In this document: piece after piece, positions 26,093 to 35,194 of the stretch | Layout of the letters: each line of letters opens with the position of its first letter | Numbering within the stretch: the stretch's first letter is position 1 | Notes under the pieces: generated by a model | What the model saw: the letters and a program-made list of their open reading frames with translations, nothing else | What the model was told of the DNA's origin: nothing | Database searches by the model: none | Position numbers and translations under genes: made by a program | Origin: CAYTZN01 sp964442495 | GTDB lineage: Bacteria > Pseudomonadota > Gammaproteobacteria > Legionellales > Legionellaceae | DNA: 64,000 bases | Reading direction: 5' to 3' | NCBI GenBank assembly: GCA_964442495.1 | Contig: CAYTZN010000009.1 | Location: 1-64,000, forward strand

Positions 26093-27337
26093 ATGTTTAA
26101 ACCACTCCCGCTTTTTATTGGATTACGTTACACCCGCGCTAAAAAGAAAAACCATTTTGTATCGTTTATTTCCTTAAGTTCAATGCTCGGCATTGGCATG
26201 GGAGTGATGGTACTGATTACCGTACTTTCTGTAATGAATGGCTTTGATGAAGAAATTCACAAGCGCTTTTTTGGCATGGCGCCAGAAATTACCGTGACTG
26301 GTCAAGATGGCAAAATCAGTGATTGGCGTGCGCTAGAAAAAGAGCTAATAAATACCGAGGGTGTAACAGCAATTGCACCTTATGTCGGCGGGCAAGGGTT
26401 ATTAACGCATGAAGGACAAGTCGTGCCAGTGGTTTTAACCGGTATACTGCCAGAACAAGAAGAAAGTGTGACGCATCTTAAAAACAAGCTCTTGGTGGGT
26501 AACCTAGCAGGCCTTGACCATTTTGGGATTATTCTAGGCCGAGGCCTTGCAATGAGTTTAGGCGTTATGGTAGGTGACAAGATAACCGTCATGATTCCTG
26601 AAGCGACGGTCACGCCTGCTGGCATGATTCCACGTTTTAAGCGTTTTACCGTTAAAGGGGTATTTACCGCGGGAACCGGTTTTAATTTTGATACGAAGCT
26701 TGCTTTTATTCACATGGCGGATGCTCAAAAACTATTGCAGTTAGGGGATGACATTTCTGGATTAAAAATGAAAATTGCAGATGTTTATCAAGCACCTGTA
26801 ATTTCAGAGCAATTGGCGGACAAGCTTGGTGAAAATTTTCAAGTCGGGAATTGGACACAGCAATTTGGTGCGTTTTTTCAAGCGGTAAAAATGGAAAAAA
26901 CCATGATGTTTCTTATTCTGTTGTTAATCATTGCAGTGGCGGCGTTTAATCTGGTGTCGTCTTTGGTGATGGTGGTGAACGATAAGCAGGCTGAAATTGC
27001 TATTTTACGAACCATAGGCGCCACACCAGGTACTATTTTACGTATTTTCATTGTTCAGGGAATGATGGTTGGTATTGTTGGGACATTGTTGGGGCTTTTA
27101 GGGGGTGTGGTCTTGGCATCTAATGCTACCAGCATTGTGAATGGCCTACAGTCATTGTTTAATGTACAGGTATTGTCTTCAAGCATTTATTTTGTAGATT
27201 ATTTGCCCTCAAAAATCATGCTCAGTGATTTAAGTTTGGTTTGTGCCATGGCAATGTTGATGAGCTTTATCGCAACGATTTACCCCGCTTGGCGCGCTTC
27301 AAAAACAGTGATAGCGGAGGCGCTGCATTATGAGTAA
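26093..27337 (+). CDS. lolC: Lipoprotein-releasing ABC transporter permease (LolC/LolE family)
   Basis: It is the inner-membrane subunit of the LolCDE-type machine that releases outer-membrane lipoproteins to LolA. The start at 26093 (MFKPLPLFIGLRYTRAKKKNHF) matches the conserved LolC N terminus; an upstream in-frame ATG at 26024 adds a non-conserved stretch. It has 414 aa with the first helix SSMLGIGMGVMVLITVLSVMNG, a large periplasmic domain, and three C-terminal helices including the FtsX motif NDKQAEIAILRTIGATPG. It overlaps lolD by ATGAGTAA. Only one permease gene is present, as in organisms with LolF-type homodimers; a second could lie elsewhere. Confidence 0.93.
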   Translation: MFKPLPLFIGLRYTRAKKKNHFVSFISLSSMLGIGMGVMVLITVLSVMNGFDEEIHKRFFGMAPEITVTGQDGKISDWRALEKELINTEGVTAIAPYVGGQGLLTHEGQVVPVVLTGILPEQEESVTHLKNKLLVGNLAGLDHFGIILGRGLAMSLGVMVGDKITVMIPEATVTPAGMIPRFKRFTVKGVFTAGTGFNFDTKLAFIHMADAQKLLQLGDDISGLKMKIADVYQAPVISEQLADKLGENFQVGNWTQQFGAFFQAVKMEKTMMFLILLLIIAVAAFNLVSSLVMVVNDKQAEIAILRTIGATPGTILRIFIVQGMMVGIVGTLLGLLGGVVLASNATSIVNGLQSLFNVQVLSSSIYFVDYLPSKIMLSDLSLVCAMAMLMSFIATIYPAWRASKTVIAEALHYE

Positions 27338-28010
27338 TGTGATTGTAAATTGTCAAAATCTTAAAAAATCTTATCACGATGGTAATTTGTCGGTAGATGT
27401 ATTAACCAATATTGATTTTACGATCAACAAAGGCGATAAAATAGCCATTGTGGGTCCTTCAGGCTCTGGAAAAAGTACTTTATTGCATTTGTTGGGTGGT
27501 CTTGATAAACCCTCCGCAGGCCATGTGTTTTTGCAAAATGTTGATTGGCAAACCTTAAGTGAAAAAAAGCGTTGTATTTTAAGAAATAAGCAACTTGGTT
27601 TTATTTATCAATTCCATCATTTGCTGCCTGAATTTTCAGCGCTTGAAAATACTGCTATGCCTTTAGTGCTGGGTGGGGTGTCAGTTAATGACGCGCTTCT
27701 ACAAGCTGAAGATATCTTAAATAAAGTTGGCCTTGCGTCTAGAATTGAACACAAGCCTGCGCAGTTATCCGGTGGAGAAAGGCAACGCGTAGCGATTGCT
27801 CGCGCTTTAGTGCATAAACCACAGTGCGTTTTTGCTGATGAGCCTACAGGTAATCTAGATCGCACAACCGCTGCAAACATTTTTGAGCTGATGTTAGCTT
27901 TAAATGAGCAGTTTAATACAGCATTGGTGATTGTAACGCACGACCAACAATTGGCGGCACGTATGGATCAAGTGTTGGCATTGAAAGAAGGTCAGCTGCT
28001 CTCTGAATAA
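27330..28010 (+). CDS. lolD: Lipoprotein-releasing system ATP-binding protein
   Basis: The 226-aa cytosolic ATPase of the LolCDE complex has Walker A GPSGSGKST (42-50), the Q-loop YQFHHLLPEFSALEN, signature LSGGERQRVAIARAL and Walker B CVFADEPTGNLD. The LolD-specific LLPEFSALEN region supports the name over other MacB-type ATPases. It is translationally coupled to lolC. Confidence 0.95.
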   Translation: MSNVIVNCQNLKKSYHDGNLSVDVLTNIDFTINKGDKIAIVGPSGSGKSTLLHLLGGLDKPSAGHVFLQNVDWQTLSEKKRCILRNKQLGFIYQFHHLLPEFSALENTAMPLVLGGVSVNDALLQAEDILNKVGLASRIEHKPAQLSGGERQRVAIARALVHKPQCVFADEPTGNLDRTTAANIFELMLALNEQFNTALVIVTHDQQLAARMDQVLALKEGQLLSE

Positions 28011-28036
28011 AAGCCCTTCTGCTAGACAGGGCTTTT
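28009..28036 (+). terminator. Rho-independent terminator of lolCD
   Basis: AAAAGCCCT (28009-28017) pairs with AGGGCTTTT (28028-28036) across a 10-nt loop and continues into a T-rich stretch, right at the lolD stop. Confidence 0.8.
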
Positions 28037-28069
28037 TCATCAAAGATGTTCAAAAAATTGAAATAAGCT

Positions 28070-28213
28070 TTAGCTTTTGCTGGAAGAACTACTGTTTGGG
28101 GTTGTAGCGGTTTCCGTGGTTTGAGCACTTACTCTTAGCTCAAGCCACAGTGCATTAAGTATGGCAAATGCGCATGCCAAACCTGTTCCTAAAATCCAAG
28201 AAAAATACCACAT
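28070..28213 (-). CDS. cydX: Cytochrome bd oxidase small subunit CydX
   Basis: The 47-aa single-span membrane protein starts MWYFSWILGTGLACAFAILN, followed by ALWLEL, the CydX/YbgT signature (MWYFxWILG...NAxWLE). CydX binds CydA and stabilises the haem centre of bd oxidase. GGAGG precedes the ATG. It is 11 bp downstream of cydB, the usual position. The C terminus is a hydrophilic Thr/Ser tail. Confidence 0.92.
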   Translation of the reverse strand: MWYFSWILGTGLACAFAILNALWLELRVSAQTTETATTPNSSSSSKS

Positions 28214-28224
28214 AAAGTAACCTC

Positions 28225-29361
28225 CTAATACGCTGTATCTTGATTATTAATGATTGTATCCCCAGTCACTTTACCCCGTAATACACGGTAAACCCATGCT
28301 GTGTACATTAAGACTATTGGTAAAAAGACCACGGTAGCGGCTAGCATAATAAACAAGGTTAATTGGCTTGAGGAGCTATCCCAAACGATTAAGCTTTGAG
28401 CAGGGTTAGAGGCGGATGGTAAAATAAAGGGAAACATACTTATCCCAACGGTAGCAATAATTCCAATAATTGAGCTTGCACTGCAAAGAAAAGCAAGTCG
28501 AGGAAATTTAGATAAAATGATTGCTAACGTAGGCGCAACAAATCCCAAAATTGGAACCAACATCGTGATTGGAAGTGATTTATAGTTATTAAACCACGCG
28601 CCAGACATTTGAATGGCAGTTTTGTACAAGGGGTTGGAAGGGCCATCATGAGGGGTTAAGGACGTGAGGCTATAACCATCAATACCAAAATACACCCATA
28701 CTCCGCCACCAATAAAAAGTAGCGTCGTTAATACAGCACTAACTCTACCTGCAACTTTTGCACGTTGTTGCAAATACCCTTCGGTTTTAACACTAAGGAA
28801 AAAAGCACCGTGCATTGCTAGCATTGCTACAGACAATAATCCGCACAATAATGCAAAAGGGTTGAGCAAGCCAAAAAATGTTCCTGTGTAAAATGGGCGC
28901 AAACTTTCGTCAAAATGAAAAGGTACACCCTGAAGAACATTGCCAACAGCAACGCCGAATATCAATGAAGGTACAAATCCACTGACACACAAGGAGTAGT
29001 CCCAAAATGCCCGCCATTTAGGGTTAGTGAGCTTAGAGCGGTACTTAAAACCCACAGGACGCATGATGAGCGCAAGTAAAACAACTAACATGGCAAGATA
29101 AAAACCCGAGAAAGATAACGCATACAATGCCGGCCAAGCCGCAAATATAGCACCACCACCCAAGATAAACCAAACCTGATTTCCTTCCCAAGTTGGTCCA
29201 ATGCTATTGATAATAACGCGTCTATCAATATCTGTTTTAGCAAGCCATGGTAGCCAGATAGCAACGCCTAAATCAAAGCCATCCATCACGGCAAAACCTA
29301 TTAGTAATACACCGAGTAAAACCCACCATATTACCCGTAATGTTTCGTAGTCTAAAGGCAT
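28225..29361 (-). CDS. cydB: Cytochrome bd ubiquinol oxidase subunit II
   Basis: This 378-aa integral membrane subunit pairs with CydA in the quinol-oxidising, high-affinity bd terminal oxidase. Its signatures include YETLRVIWWVLLGVLLIGFAVMDGFDLG, PTWEGNQVWFILGGGAIFAAWP and YRVLRGKV near the C terminus. It lies 10 bp after cydA. Confidence 0.95.
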   Translation of the reverse strand: MPLDYETLRVIWWVLLGVLLIGFAVMDGFDLGVAIWLPWLAKTDIDRRVIINSIGPTWEGNQVWFILGGGAIFAAWPALYALSFSGFYLAMLVVLLALIMRPVGFKYRSKLTNPKWRAFWDYSLCVSGFVPSLIFGVAVGNVLQGVPFHFDESLRPFYTGTFFGLLNPFALLCGLLSVAMLAMHGAFFLSVKTEGYLQQRAKVAGRVSAVLTTLLFIGGGVWVYFGIDGYSLTSLTPHDGPSNPLYKTAIQMSGAWFNNYKSLPITMLVPILGFVAPTLAIILSKFPRLAFLCSASSIIGIIATVGISMFPFILPSASNPAQSLIVWDSSSSQLTLFIMLAATVVFLPIVLMYTAWVYRVLRGKVTGDTIINNQDTAY

Positions 29362-29371
29362 TATTTTTCTC

Positions 29372-30901
29372 CTAGTGAGTTAGGTTATCTGGGCCAAGAC
29401 GAATATATTTAGCCATCAAATAGACTTCAACGATGGCAAGAACCGTATAAAATAGAATAAAACCAGCTATTGACGTCAGTATTTGCGATGAGTTCAACGT
29501 AGATGTACCCATGGCTGTTGGTAATATTCCTTGGACTGCCCATGGTTGTCTCCCATATTCAGCTACTATCCAACCCAATTCTGCTGCAACCCATGGGAGC
29601 GGAAGCGACCAAAAAGCAAGGCGCCAATACCAAGGTGTTGTGTGTAACTTGTGTTTAACGGATAAGTAAAATCCGGTGCCGAATAAGAAAATGAAGAAAA
29701 ATCCGCAAGCAACCATGATACGGAACGAAAAAAACATGGGCATTACATGTGGCCGAAGATCATTCGCGGCTAGATTAATTTGATCTTCTGACGCATCGGT
29801 GACGCCTTCAGTGTATTTTTTTAATAAGAGCCCATATCCTAATGATTTTCCATGTGCACCAAAGTCTGCTTTTGCTTGGGTGTCTTCGGGATTTTTTTGC
29901 AGACGCGTTAGAGCGTCATAGGCAAGAATACCTTCTTTAATTCTATCTTTTCCTTGCTCAACCAGCTCTGTAATTCCTTGCAGTGGTTCATTAACTGAAC
30001 GGGTAGCAATGAGGCCTAGGACGTAGGGTACGGTGATATCATAATCGGTCGTCATTGTTTTTTCGTTAGGAATACCAAATATGGTCATGCCAGCAGGTGC
30101 TTTTTCAGTGTGCCACATGGCTTCCATTGCAGCGATTTTCATTTTTTGATTATTGTTAGCAACATAACCACTTTCATCGCCCAACACGACAACAGATAAG
30201 GCGGAGGCCAAGCCAAAGGAAACGGCTACAGTCATCGAGCGTTTTGCGAAAGCTATGTTTCGACCACGCAAAAGAAAATAAGCGCTGATAGACAATACAA
30301 AGATAGCGCCTGTAACATAACCTGCGCTGATGGTGTGTACAAATTTTGCTTGAGCAACGGGGTTAAACATGACTGCCGCAAAATCACTGACTTCCATTCG
30401 CATGGTTTGATAATTGAATTCAGCTCCAACTGGATTTTGCATCCAACCATTTGCGATTAAGATCCACAATGCAGATAAATTGGTGCCTAATGCAAGTAAC
30501 CAAGTGCAACACATGTGTTTAAATTTACTTAATTTATCCCAACCGAAAAAGAATAAACCCACAAACGTCGCTTCTAAAAAGAAAGCCATCAAGCCTTCAA
30601 TAGCAAGTGGCGCACCAAATACATCACCAACATAGTGAGAGTAGTAAGCCCAATTGGTACCAAATTGAAACTCCATGGTAAGGCCCGTTGCAACCCCTAA
30701 AACAAAATTGATACCAAACAATACGCCCCAATACTTGACCATTTGGCGCCAAATGTCGCGACCAGACATCACATAGACTGTCTCCATAATGGCGAGCAAT
30801 ATCGAGAGTCCTAAGGTTAGTGGAACAAAAAGAAAATGATAAAGAGCCGTTAACGCAAATTGCAGGCGGGATAGATCAACGATGTCACTTCCAGGAATCA
30901 T
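29372..30901 (-). CDS. cydA: Cytochrome bd ubiquinol oxidase subunit I
   Basis: This 509-aa subunit carries haems b558, b595 and d. Visible features are the N-terminal LSRLQFALTALYHFLFVPLTLG with the axial His (residue 22), the His of FVHTISAGYVTG, GDESGYV, a long Q-loop ending YGLLLKKYTEGVTDASEDQI, and EYGRQPWAVQG. The Q-loop resembles the E. coli long form rather than the short cyanide-insensitive CioA form. It is downstream of a CydP-like gene. Confidence 0.95.
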   Translation of the reverse strand: MIPGSDIVDLSRLQFALTALYHFLFVPLTLGLSILLAIMETVYVMSGRDIWRQMVKYWGVLFGINFVLGVATGLTMEFQFGTNWAYYSHYVGDVFGAPLAIEGLMAFFLEATFVGLFFFGWDKLSKFKHMCCTWLLALGTNLSALWILIANGWMQNPVGAEFNYQTMRMEVSDFAAVMFNPVAQAKFVHTISAGYVTGAIFVLSISAYFLLRGRNIAFAKRSMTVAVSFGLASALSVVVLGDESGYVANNNQKMKIAAMEAMWHTEKAPAGMTIFGIPNEKTMTTDYDITVPYVLGLIATRSVNEPLQGITELVEQGKDRIKEGILAYDALTRLQKNPEDTQAKADFGAHGKSLGYGLLLKKYTEGVTDASEDQINLAANDLRPHVMPMFFSFRIMVACGFFFIFLFGTGFYLSVKHKLHTTPWYWRLAFWSLPLPWVAAELGWIVAEYGRQPWAVQGILPTAMGTSTLNSSQILTSIAGFILFYTVLAIVEVYLMAKYIRLGPDNLTH

Positions 30902-30932
30902 GGGTTACCTCGAATGGCTAAATGGATAAGTA

Positions 30933-31106
30933 TCATAAACTGACGTTGTCAGGGTGTTTAGCATTTGAAAAACTAGTGCCCAACATCCACTGGCGTGTAT
31001 CTTTTGTCGGTTTTTCAGCGTCTTTAAAACAAACCCACCATAAAGCTATGAGGAGCATAAATTTTACGGTTAGTGTTATTAAAATATCACGAGACAGTGG
31101 TTTCAT
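30933..31106 (-). CDS. cydP: CydP-like small subunit of cytochrome bd oxidase
   Basis: The 57-aa protein MKPLSRDILITLTVKFMLLI..., followed by ALWWVCF and a short soluble tail, has one membrane helix. It fits the CydP family (putative small subunit encoded directly upstream of cydA in many proteobacteria). An in-frame ATG at 31130 would add eight residues; neither start has a strong Shine-Dalgarno. It ends 31 bp upstream of cydA on the same strand, giving the order cydP-cydA-cydB-cydX. Family assignment is from memory of the pattern. Confidence 0.7.
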   Translation of the reverse strand: MKPLSRDILITLTVKFMLLIALWWVCFKDAEKPTKDTRQWMLGTSFSNAKHPDNVSL

Positions 31107-31350
31107 GGCTTTTGTCCGACAAAAATACATAAAGGTACATAAAGGGGTGTTAAAGCCTTACTATAATACCATCTTGGGCACTTTGTAGTAAATACTATTT
31201 ACCCTTGGGGACACGGCTGTCCCATTAAAAATGTAGTACGTTGTGTCTGAGGAGGGGGATTTAACGTTTTGTATTTTTTTGATTTTCTTAAAGCATAAAC
31301 GCTCGTTTTGAGTCTATTTATCATAGCACGAGGCTCGTACCGGGAAATCG

Positions 31351-31374
31351 ATGCCGTGCATTTATGCACGGCAT
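31351..31374 (-). terminator. Hairpin terminator downstream of asnS
   Basis: ATGCCGTGCA (31351-31360) and TGCACGGCAT (31365-31374) form a perfect 10-bp stem with a 4-nt loop about 34 bp past the asnS stop. The flanking T tract is short. The rest of 31131-31407 is AT-rich and holds the cydP promoter region; no gene is seen there. Confidence 0.6.
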
Positions 31375-31407
31375 TTGAGATAAAGATGTTTGTAGAATTA
31401 CCCCTTG

Positions 31408-32811
31408 TTAATAGTCTGCGTGCCCTGGTGTACGGGGGAAAGGTATTACATCTCGTACATTGTTTACACCGGTAACGTAACTAACAAGACGCTCCAGTCC
31501 CAAACCGAAGCCCGCGTGAGGAACTGTGCCATAGCGCCGTAAATCACGGTACCATTGATAATGCTCTTTATTGATTTTGCATTCGTCCATTCGAGCATCT
31601 AGCACGTCTAAACGCTCTTCACGTTGACTTCCACCAATAATTTCACCAATGCCAGGGGCCAACACATCCATTGCGGCTACTGTTTTACCATCATCATTAA
31701 GGCGCATGTAAAAGCTTTTGATGTCTTTTGGATAATTAGTAATGATGACGGGCTTTTTGCAAAGCTCTTCAGCTAAATAGCGTTCATGTTCAGATTGTAA
31801 ATCCAAACCCCAAGTGACAGGGTAATCAAACGTGCGCGTAGCTTTTTGAAGCGCTGTAATGGCGTCCGTATAGGTGAGGACTTCAAAATCTGATACAGCA
31901 ATATGTTCTAGGCGCTCAATTGTACCTTCGGCTACAAATTGGTTGAAAAAAGCCATGTCATCTTGGCACTCATTCAGCACGGTTTTGCACAAATAGCGTA
32001 ATAAAGCTTGGCTCAAGTCACAAATGTCAGTGAGGGACGCAAACGCTAACTCAGGTTCTACCATCCAAAATTCGGCTAAATGGCGACTGGTATTAGAGTT
32101 TTCAGCGCGAAACGTAGGGCCAAAGGTGTAAACTTTTGACATGGCAAGACAATAAGCTTCGGCATTTAGCTGTCCAGATACCGTTAAAAATGTTTCTCTT
32201 CCAAAAAAATCTTTGCTGAAATCAACTTTTTTTTGTTCTTTTTTAGGTGGGTTTAAAGCATCGAGTGTACTGACTCTAAAGAGTTCACCTGCACCCTCAC
32301 AGTCGCTTGCTGTGATAATGGGCGTATGTACCCAAAAATATCCGCGCTCATGAAAAAATCGATGTATGGCTTGAGATAAACAATGGCGAACACGCGTTAC
32401 CGCACTGATGGTATTGGTCCGCGGGCGAAGATGAGCGACTTCACGTAAGAACTCAAGGGTATGGCGTTTGGCCTGAATGGGGTAACTATCAGGGTTTTCG
32501 ACCCACCCTGAAACGTCAATGGTTTCAGCTTGAATTTCAAAAGCTTGTCCTTTGCCTTGAGAGGCAACCAATTTACCTGTAGCACTCAAAGAGCATCCGG
32601 CAGATAGTTTAAGAATGTCGTCTTGGTAGTTTTCTAAATGATCAGGGACTACAATTTGTATTGGCGCAAAACAAGAGCCATCATGTAGGTTGATAAACGA
32701 TAAACCTGCTTTGGAATCGCGTCGAGTTTTTACCCATCCTCGAACGGTAACAGTTTGATCAACACTGATTTGCCCCTCTAAACATTGTTTTACTGTGCAG
32801 ACCTCTGTCAT
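31408..32811 (-). CDS. asnS: Asparaginyl-tRNA synthetase
   Basis: It charges tRNA-Asn with asparagine. The 467-aa class IIb enzyme has an N-terminal OB fold (VRGWVKTRRDSKAGLSFINLHDGS), motif 2 TFRAENSNTSRHLAEFWMVEPE and motif 3 GFGLGLERLVSYVTG. The ATG at 32811, behind GGAG, is preferred over an upstream TTG. With AsnRS present, the organism does not depend on the transamidation route for Asn-tRNA. Confidence 0.96.
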   Translation of the reverse strand: MTEVCTVKQCLEGQISVDQTVTVRGWVKTRRDSKAGLSFINLHDGSCFAPIQIVVPDHLENYQDDILKLSAGCSLSATGKLVASQGKGQAFEIQAETIDVSGWVENPDSYPIQAKRHTLEFLREVAHLRPRTNTISAVTRVRHCLSQAIHRFFHERGYFWVHTPIITASDCEGAGELFRVSTLDALNPPKKEQKKVDFSKDFFGRETFLTVSGQLNAEAYCLAMSKVYTFGPTFRAENSNTSRHLAEFWMVEPELAFASLTDICDLSQALLRYLCKTVLNECQDDMAFFNQFVAEGTIERLEHIAVSDFEVLTYTDAITALQKATRTFDYPVTWGLDLQSEHERYLAEELCKKPVIITNYPKDIKSFYMRLNDDGKTVAAMDVLAPGIGEIIGGSQREERLDVLDARMDECKINKEHYQWYRDLRRYGTVPHAGFGLGLERLVSYVTGVNNVRDVIPFPRTPGHADY

Positions 32812-32887
32812 GATGTACTCCAAAAAATAATGCGATGTTTCTCATAAAAGCGGATAATACACTAAATAAAATAGGGGTGGGAACAGT

Positions 32888-33448
32888 ATGTTGCGAGAAG
32901 TAGGTTGGTTTTTTTTGATGACGTGCTCAACGGTATTGTTTGCTAAAGACACGGAGCTTCGTCTTTACCGTCCGTTAACTAAAACCGAACATCATGCCTT
33001 TGCCACGATTGTTGAAAAAAAATTTGGAGAATGTTGGCAACAATCACACTTTAATAAACGTGAGGATGCTTGGCGCTGTATTGCGGAAAAAGTGGTGTAT
33101 GACCCCTGTTTTGTTCAGCGATTTGGTTCTCATTTAAATGCGATTTGTATTGCTTCCCCTTGGTCTAAAAAAGCCTTACAAATTACAGTGGCTGAGCCTT
33201 TGGATAATGGCCAGCACGCAATGCTTGATATGTCAAAAACGTATCCCTGGGCTTTGGAATTAACGAACGGTGAAACCTGTAACGCTATTGAATCCACTGA
33301 GTTTTTCGATGGTTTACCTGTGCGTTACCGTTGCAGTAATCATTCTGAGCTAATTGGGCACGTACAACGCTGCAACGCAATTTGGAAAATGTTACAACAC
33401 AGTGACAAAGGTGTAACGACCGTTGATATTTCAAAGGCATGGTTTTAA
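32888..33448 (+). CDS. Secreted hypothetical protein with conserved-looking cysteines
   Basis: The 186-aa precursor has a signal peptide (MLREVGWFFLMTCSTVLFA) and no membrane segments in the mature part. Seven mature Cys are spread over the protein (GECWQQ, WRCIAEK, YDPCFVQ, AICIAS, ETCNAIE, YRCSN, QRCNAIW), so periplasmic disulfides are likely. It is convergent with maiA, with only 11 bp between. I do not recognise a family or function. Confidence 0.75.
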   Translation: MLREVGWFFLMTCSTVLFAKDTELRLYRPLTKTEHHAFATIVEKKFGECWQQSHFNKREDAWRCIAEKVVYDPCFVQRFGSHLNAICIASPWSKKALQITVAEPLDNGQHAMLDMSKTYPWALELTNGETCNAIESTEFFDGLPVRYRCSNHSELIGHVQRCNAIWKMLQHSDKGVTTVDISKAWF

Positions 33449-33459
33449 TTTTAAGTGCT

Positions 33460-34098
33460 TTAGCTTTCTTCGGATTGTGGTGTCGCCTGAGCAAAGGCTT
33501 CTAGTGACAAACAATACTCATTAATTTCATTGATAAGAGGGTATTTATCCATTGAAAAATCAAACCGCTTTGCATTATAGACCTGTGGAACAAGGCACAC
33601 ATCAGCTAAGCTTATGTCTTGCCCGTAGCACACAGGGTGTTTACGGACTAGCTTTTTCAAACGGGTCTCTAATGCATCAAAGCCTTCAGATAACCAATGA
33701 TGGTACCATTCTTTGACCTGGGTCTCGGTTGCTTGAAATTGCTGACGTAATTGTCGCAACACCCGAAGGTTATTAAGAGGGTGCATCTCACAAGCAATGA
33801 TGAGAGCCATGCTTCTCACTTCAGCTCGTCCTAAAGGATAAGGCGGCAACAATGCCGGGGTTGGGATAATATCGTCTAGGTATTGAATAATGGCCAACGA
33901 TTGACTCAGCACATGGCCATTTTCATCCAGTGTTGGAACTAGCCCTTGAGGATTTAGTTCTAAATAGGCATCACTGTGGTGCTCACCACCATGATTTACT
34001 AAATGCACACTGATTTTTTCGTAATGAATTTGTTTGATATTTAAGGCAATACGCACTCTGTAACTGGCTGTTGAGCGGTAATAATCATAAAGTTTCAC
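33460..34098 (-). CDS. maiA: Maleylacetoacetate isomerase (zeta-class glutathione transferase)
   Basis: It isomerises 4-maleylacetoacetate to 4-fumarylacetoacetate with glutathione, in tyrosine/phenylalanine degradation. The 212-aa GST-fold protein has the zeta-class motif YRSTASYRVRIALN at the N terminus, LNPQGLVPTL and QSLAIIQYLDD for glutathione binding, and VCLVPQVYNAKRF in the C-terminal domain. It follows fahA after 26 bp on the same strand. Confidence 0.93.
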   Translation of the reverse strand: MKLYDYYRSTASYRVRIALNIKQIHYEKISVHLVNHGGEHHSDAYLELNPQGLVPTLDENGHVLSQSLAIIQYLDDIIPTPALLPPYPLGRAEVRSMALIIACEMHPLNNLRVLRQLRQQFQATETQVKEWYHHWLSEGFDALETRLKKLVRKHPVCYGQDISLADVCLVPQVYNAKRFDFSMDKYPLINEINEYCLSLEAFAQATPQSEES

Positions 34099-34124
34099 AA
34101 TATTCCTCGATGGTTTTAGGCGTG

Positions 34125-35111
34125 TTAACGCAAAGGCTGTACTTTTTGATCAATGGCTCCAAATACACTTTGCTCAAGTTCGTTTTTCATTTCAATACGA
34201 ATGCTATCACCAAATTTCATATATGGCGTTTTTGGTTTGCCATTTGCAATGGTTTCAAGCATACGTTTTTCAGCAATACAAGATGACCCTTTGCTTCGAT
34301 CCAGGTTCGATACCGTGCCAGATCCTATGATAGTGCCCGCACTTAAATGCCTTGTTTTTGCAGCATGAGCTATTAATTGGGGAAATGAGAAGGTCATGTC
34401 AATGCCTGCGTTAGGTTGACCAAACAATGAATCGTTTAAATAACTGCTTAACGGTAAGTGTAAGCGTTGATTGTCCCAATGAGGGGCAAGTTCATCAGGG
34501 GTGACAGCAACTGGAGAAAAGCTACTGGCAGGTTTTGATTGAAAGAAACCAAAGCCTTTTGCTATTTCTTCAGGGATTAAATGTCTTAATGAAACATCGT
34601 TAACCAGCATTAATAAGCGAATGTGTTTTGCTGCATGTTCAGCACTGGTGCCCATCGTTACATCATCTGTGATAATGGCGACTTCTGCCTCAAAATCAAT
34701 ACCATAAGATTCATCAGCAACATAAATAGGGTCACAGGGTCCAAGAAAAGCATCTGAGCCACCTTGATACATGAGCGGATCGGTCCAGAAGTTCTCTGGC
34801 ATGTCTGCTCCTCGTGCTTTGCGAACTAACTCCACGTGATTGACATAGGCACTTCCATCGGCCCATTGGTAAGCACGAGGCAAAGGAGATGCCATCAGCT
34901 TAGGATCAAAGGTAAAAACATCTCGTAATTTTCCGGAGTTTAATTGGAGATAAACTTCATTTAATGCAGGCTCAAATTGAACCCAATTTTCAATCGCTTT
35001 TTGTAAGGTTGGGACAATATGAGGCACACAATAAGCTACCGATAAATCTTTGCTAACAACACACAGCTCACCATCACGATCACATGTCGTTTTAAGGCTT
35101 GATAATTTCAT
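34125..35111 (-). CDS. fahA: Fumarylacetoacetase / fumarylacetoacetate hydrolase family protein
   Basis: It hydrolyses fumarylacetoacetate to fumarate and acetoacetate, ending tyrosine degradation. The 328-aa protein has the FAH-domain metal-binding Glu in IDFEAEVAIITDDV, NDVSLRHLIPEE, FFQSKPASSFSPVAVTPDEL and GSGTVSNLDRS. It is the shorter bacterial FAH type. The order fahA-maiA supports the role. It is divergent from the C39-like gene. Confidence 0.9.
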   Translation of the reverse strand: MKLSSLKTTCDRDGELCVVSKDLSVAYCVPHIVPTLQKAIENWVQFEPALNEVYLQLNSGKLRDVFTFDPKLMASPLPRAYQWADGSAYVNHVELVRKARGADMPENFWTDPLMYQGGSDAFLGPCDPIYVADESYGIDFEAEVAIITDDVTMGTSAEHAAKHIRLLMLVNDVSLRHLIPEEIAKGFGFFQSKPASSFSPVAVTPDELAPHWDNQRLHLPLSSYLNDSLFGQPNAGIDMTFSFPQLIAHAAKTRHLSAGTIIGSGTVSNLDRSKGSSCIAEKRMLETIANGKPKTPYMKFGDSIRIEMKNELEQSVFGAIDQKVQPLR

Positions 35112-35194
35112 AGCATAGTCCTTTATTGCTTTTATTGTTAAGTTATTTTAGGGGATGCCGAGAACGTAAGTATAGAGTGTTTAGGGGAATATTC

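Noticed and set aside
30922..31188. 88-codon plus-strand frame opposite cydP
   Set aside because: It is the antisense shadow of the CydP-like gene and has no family features.
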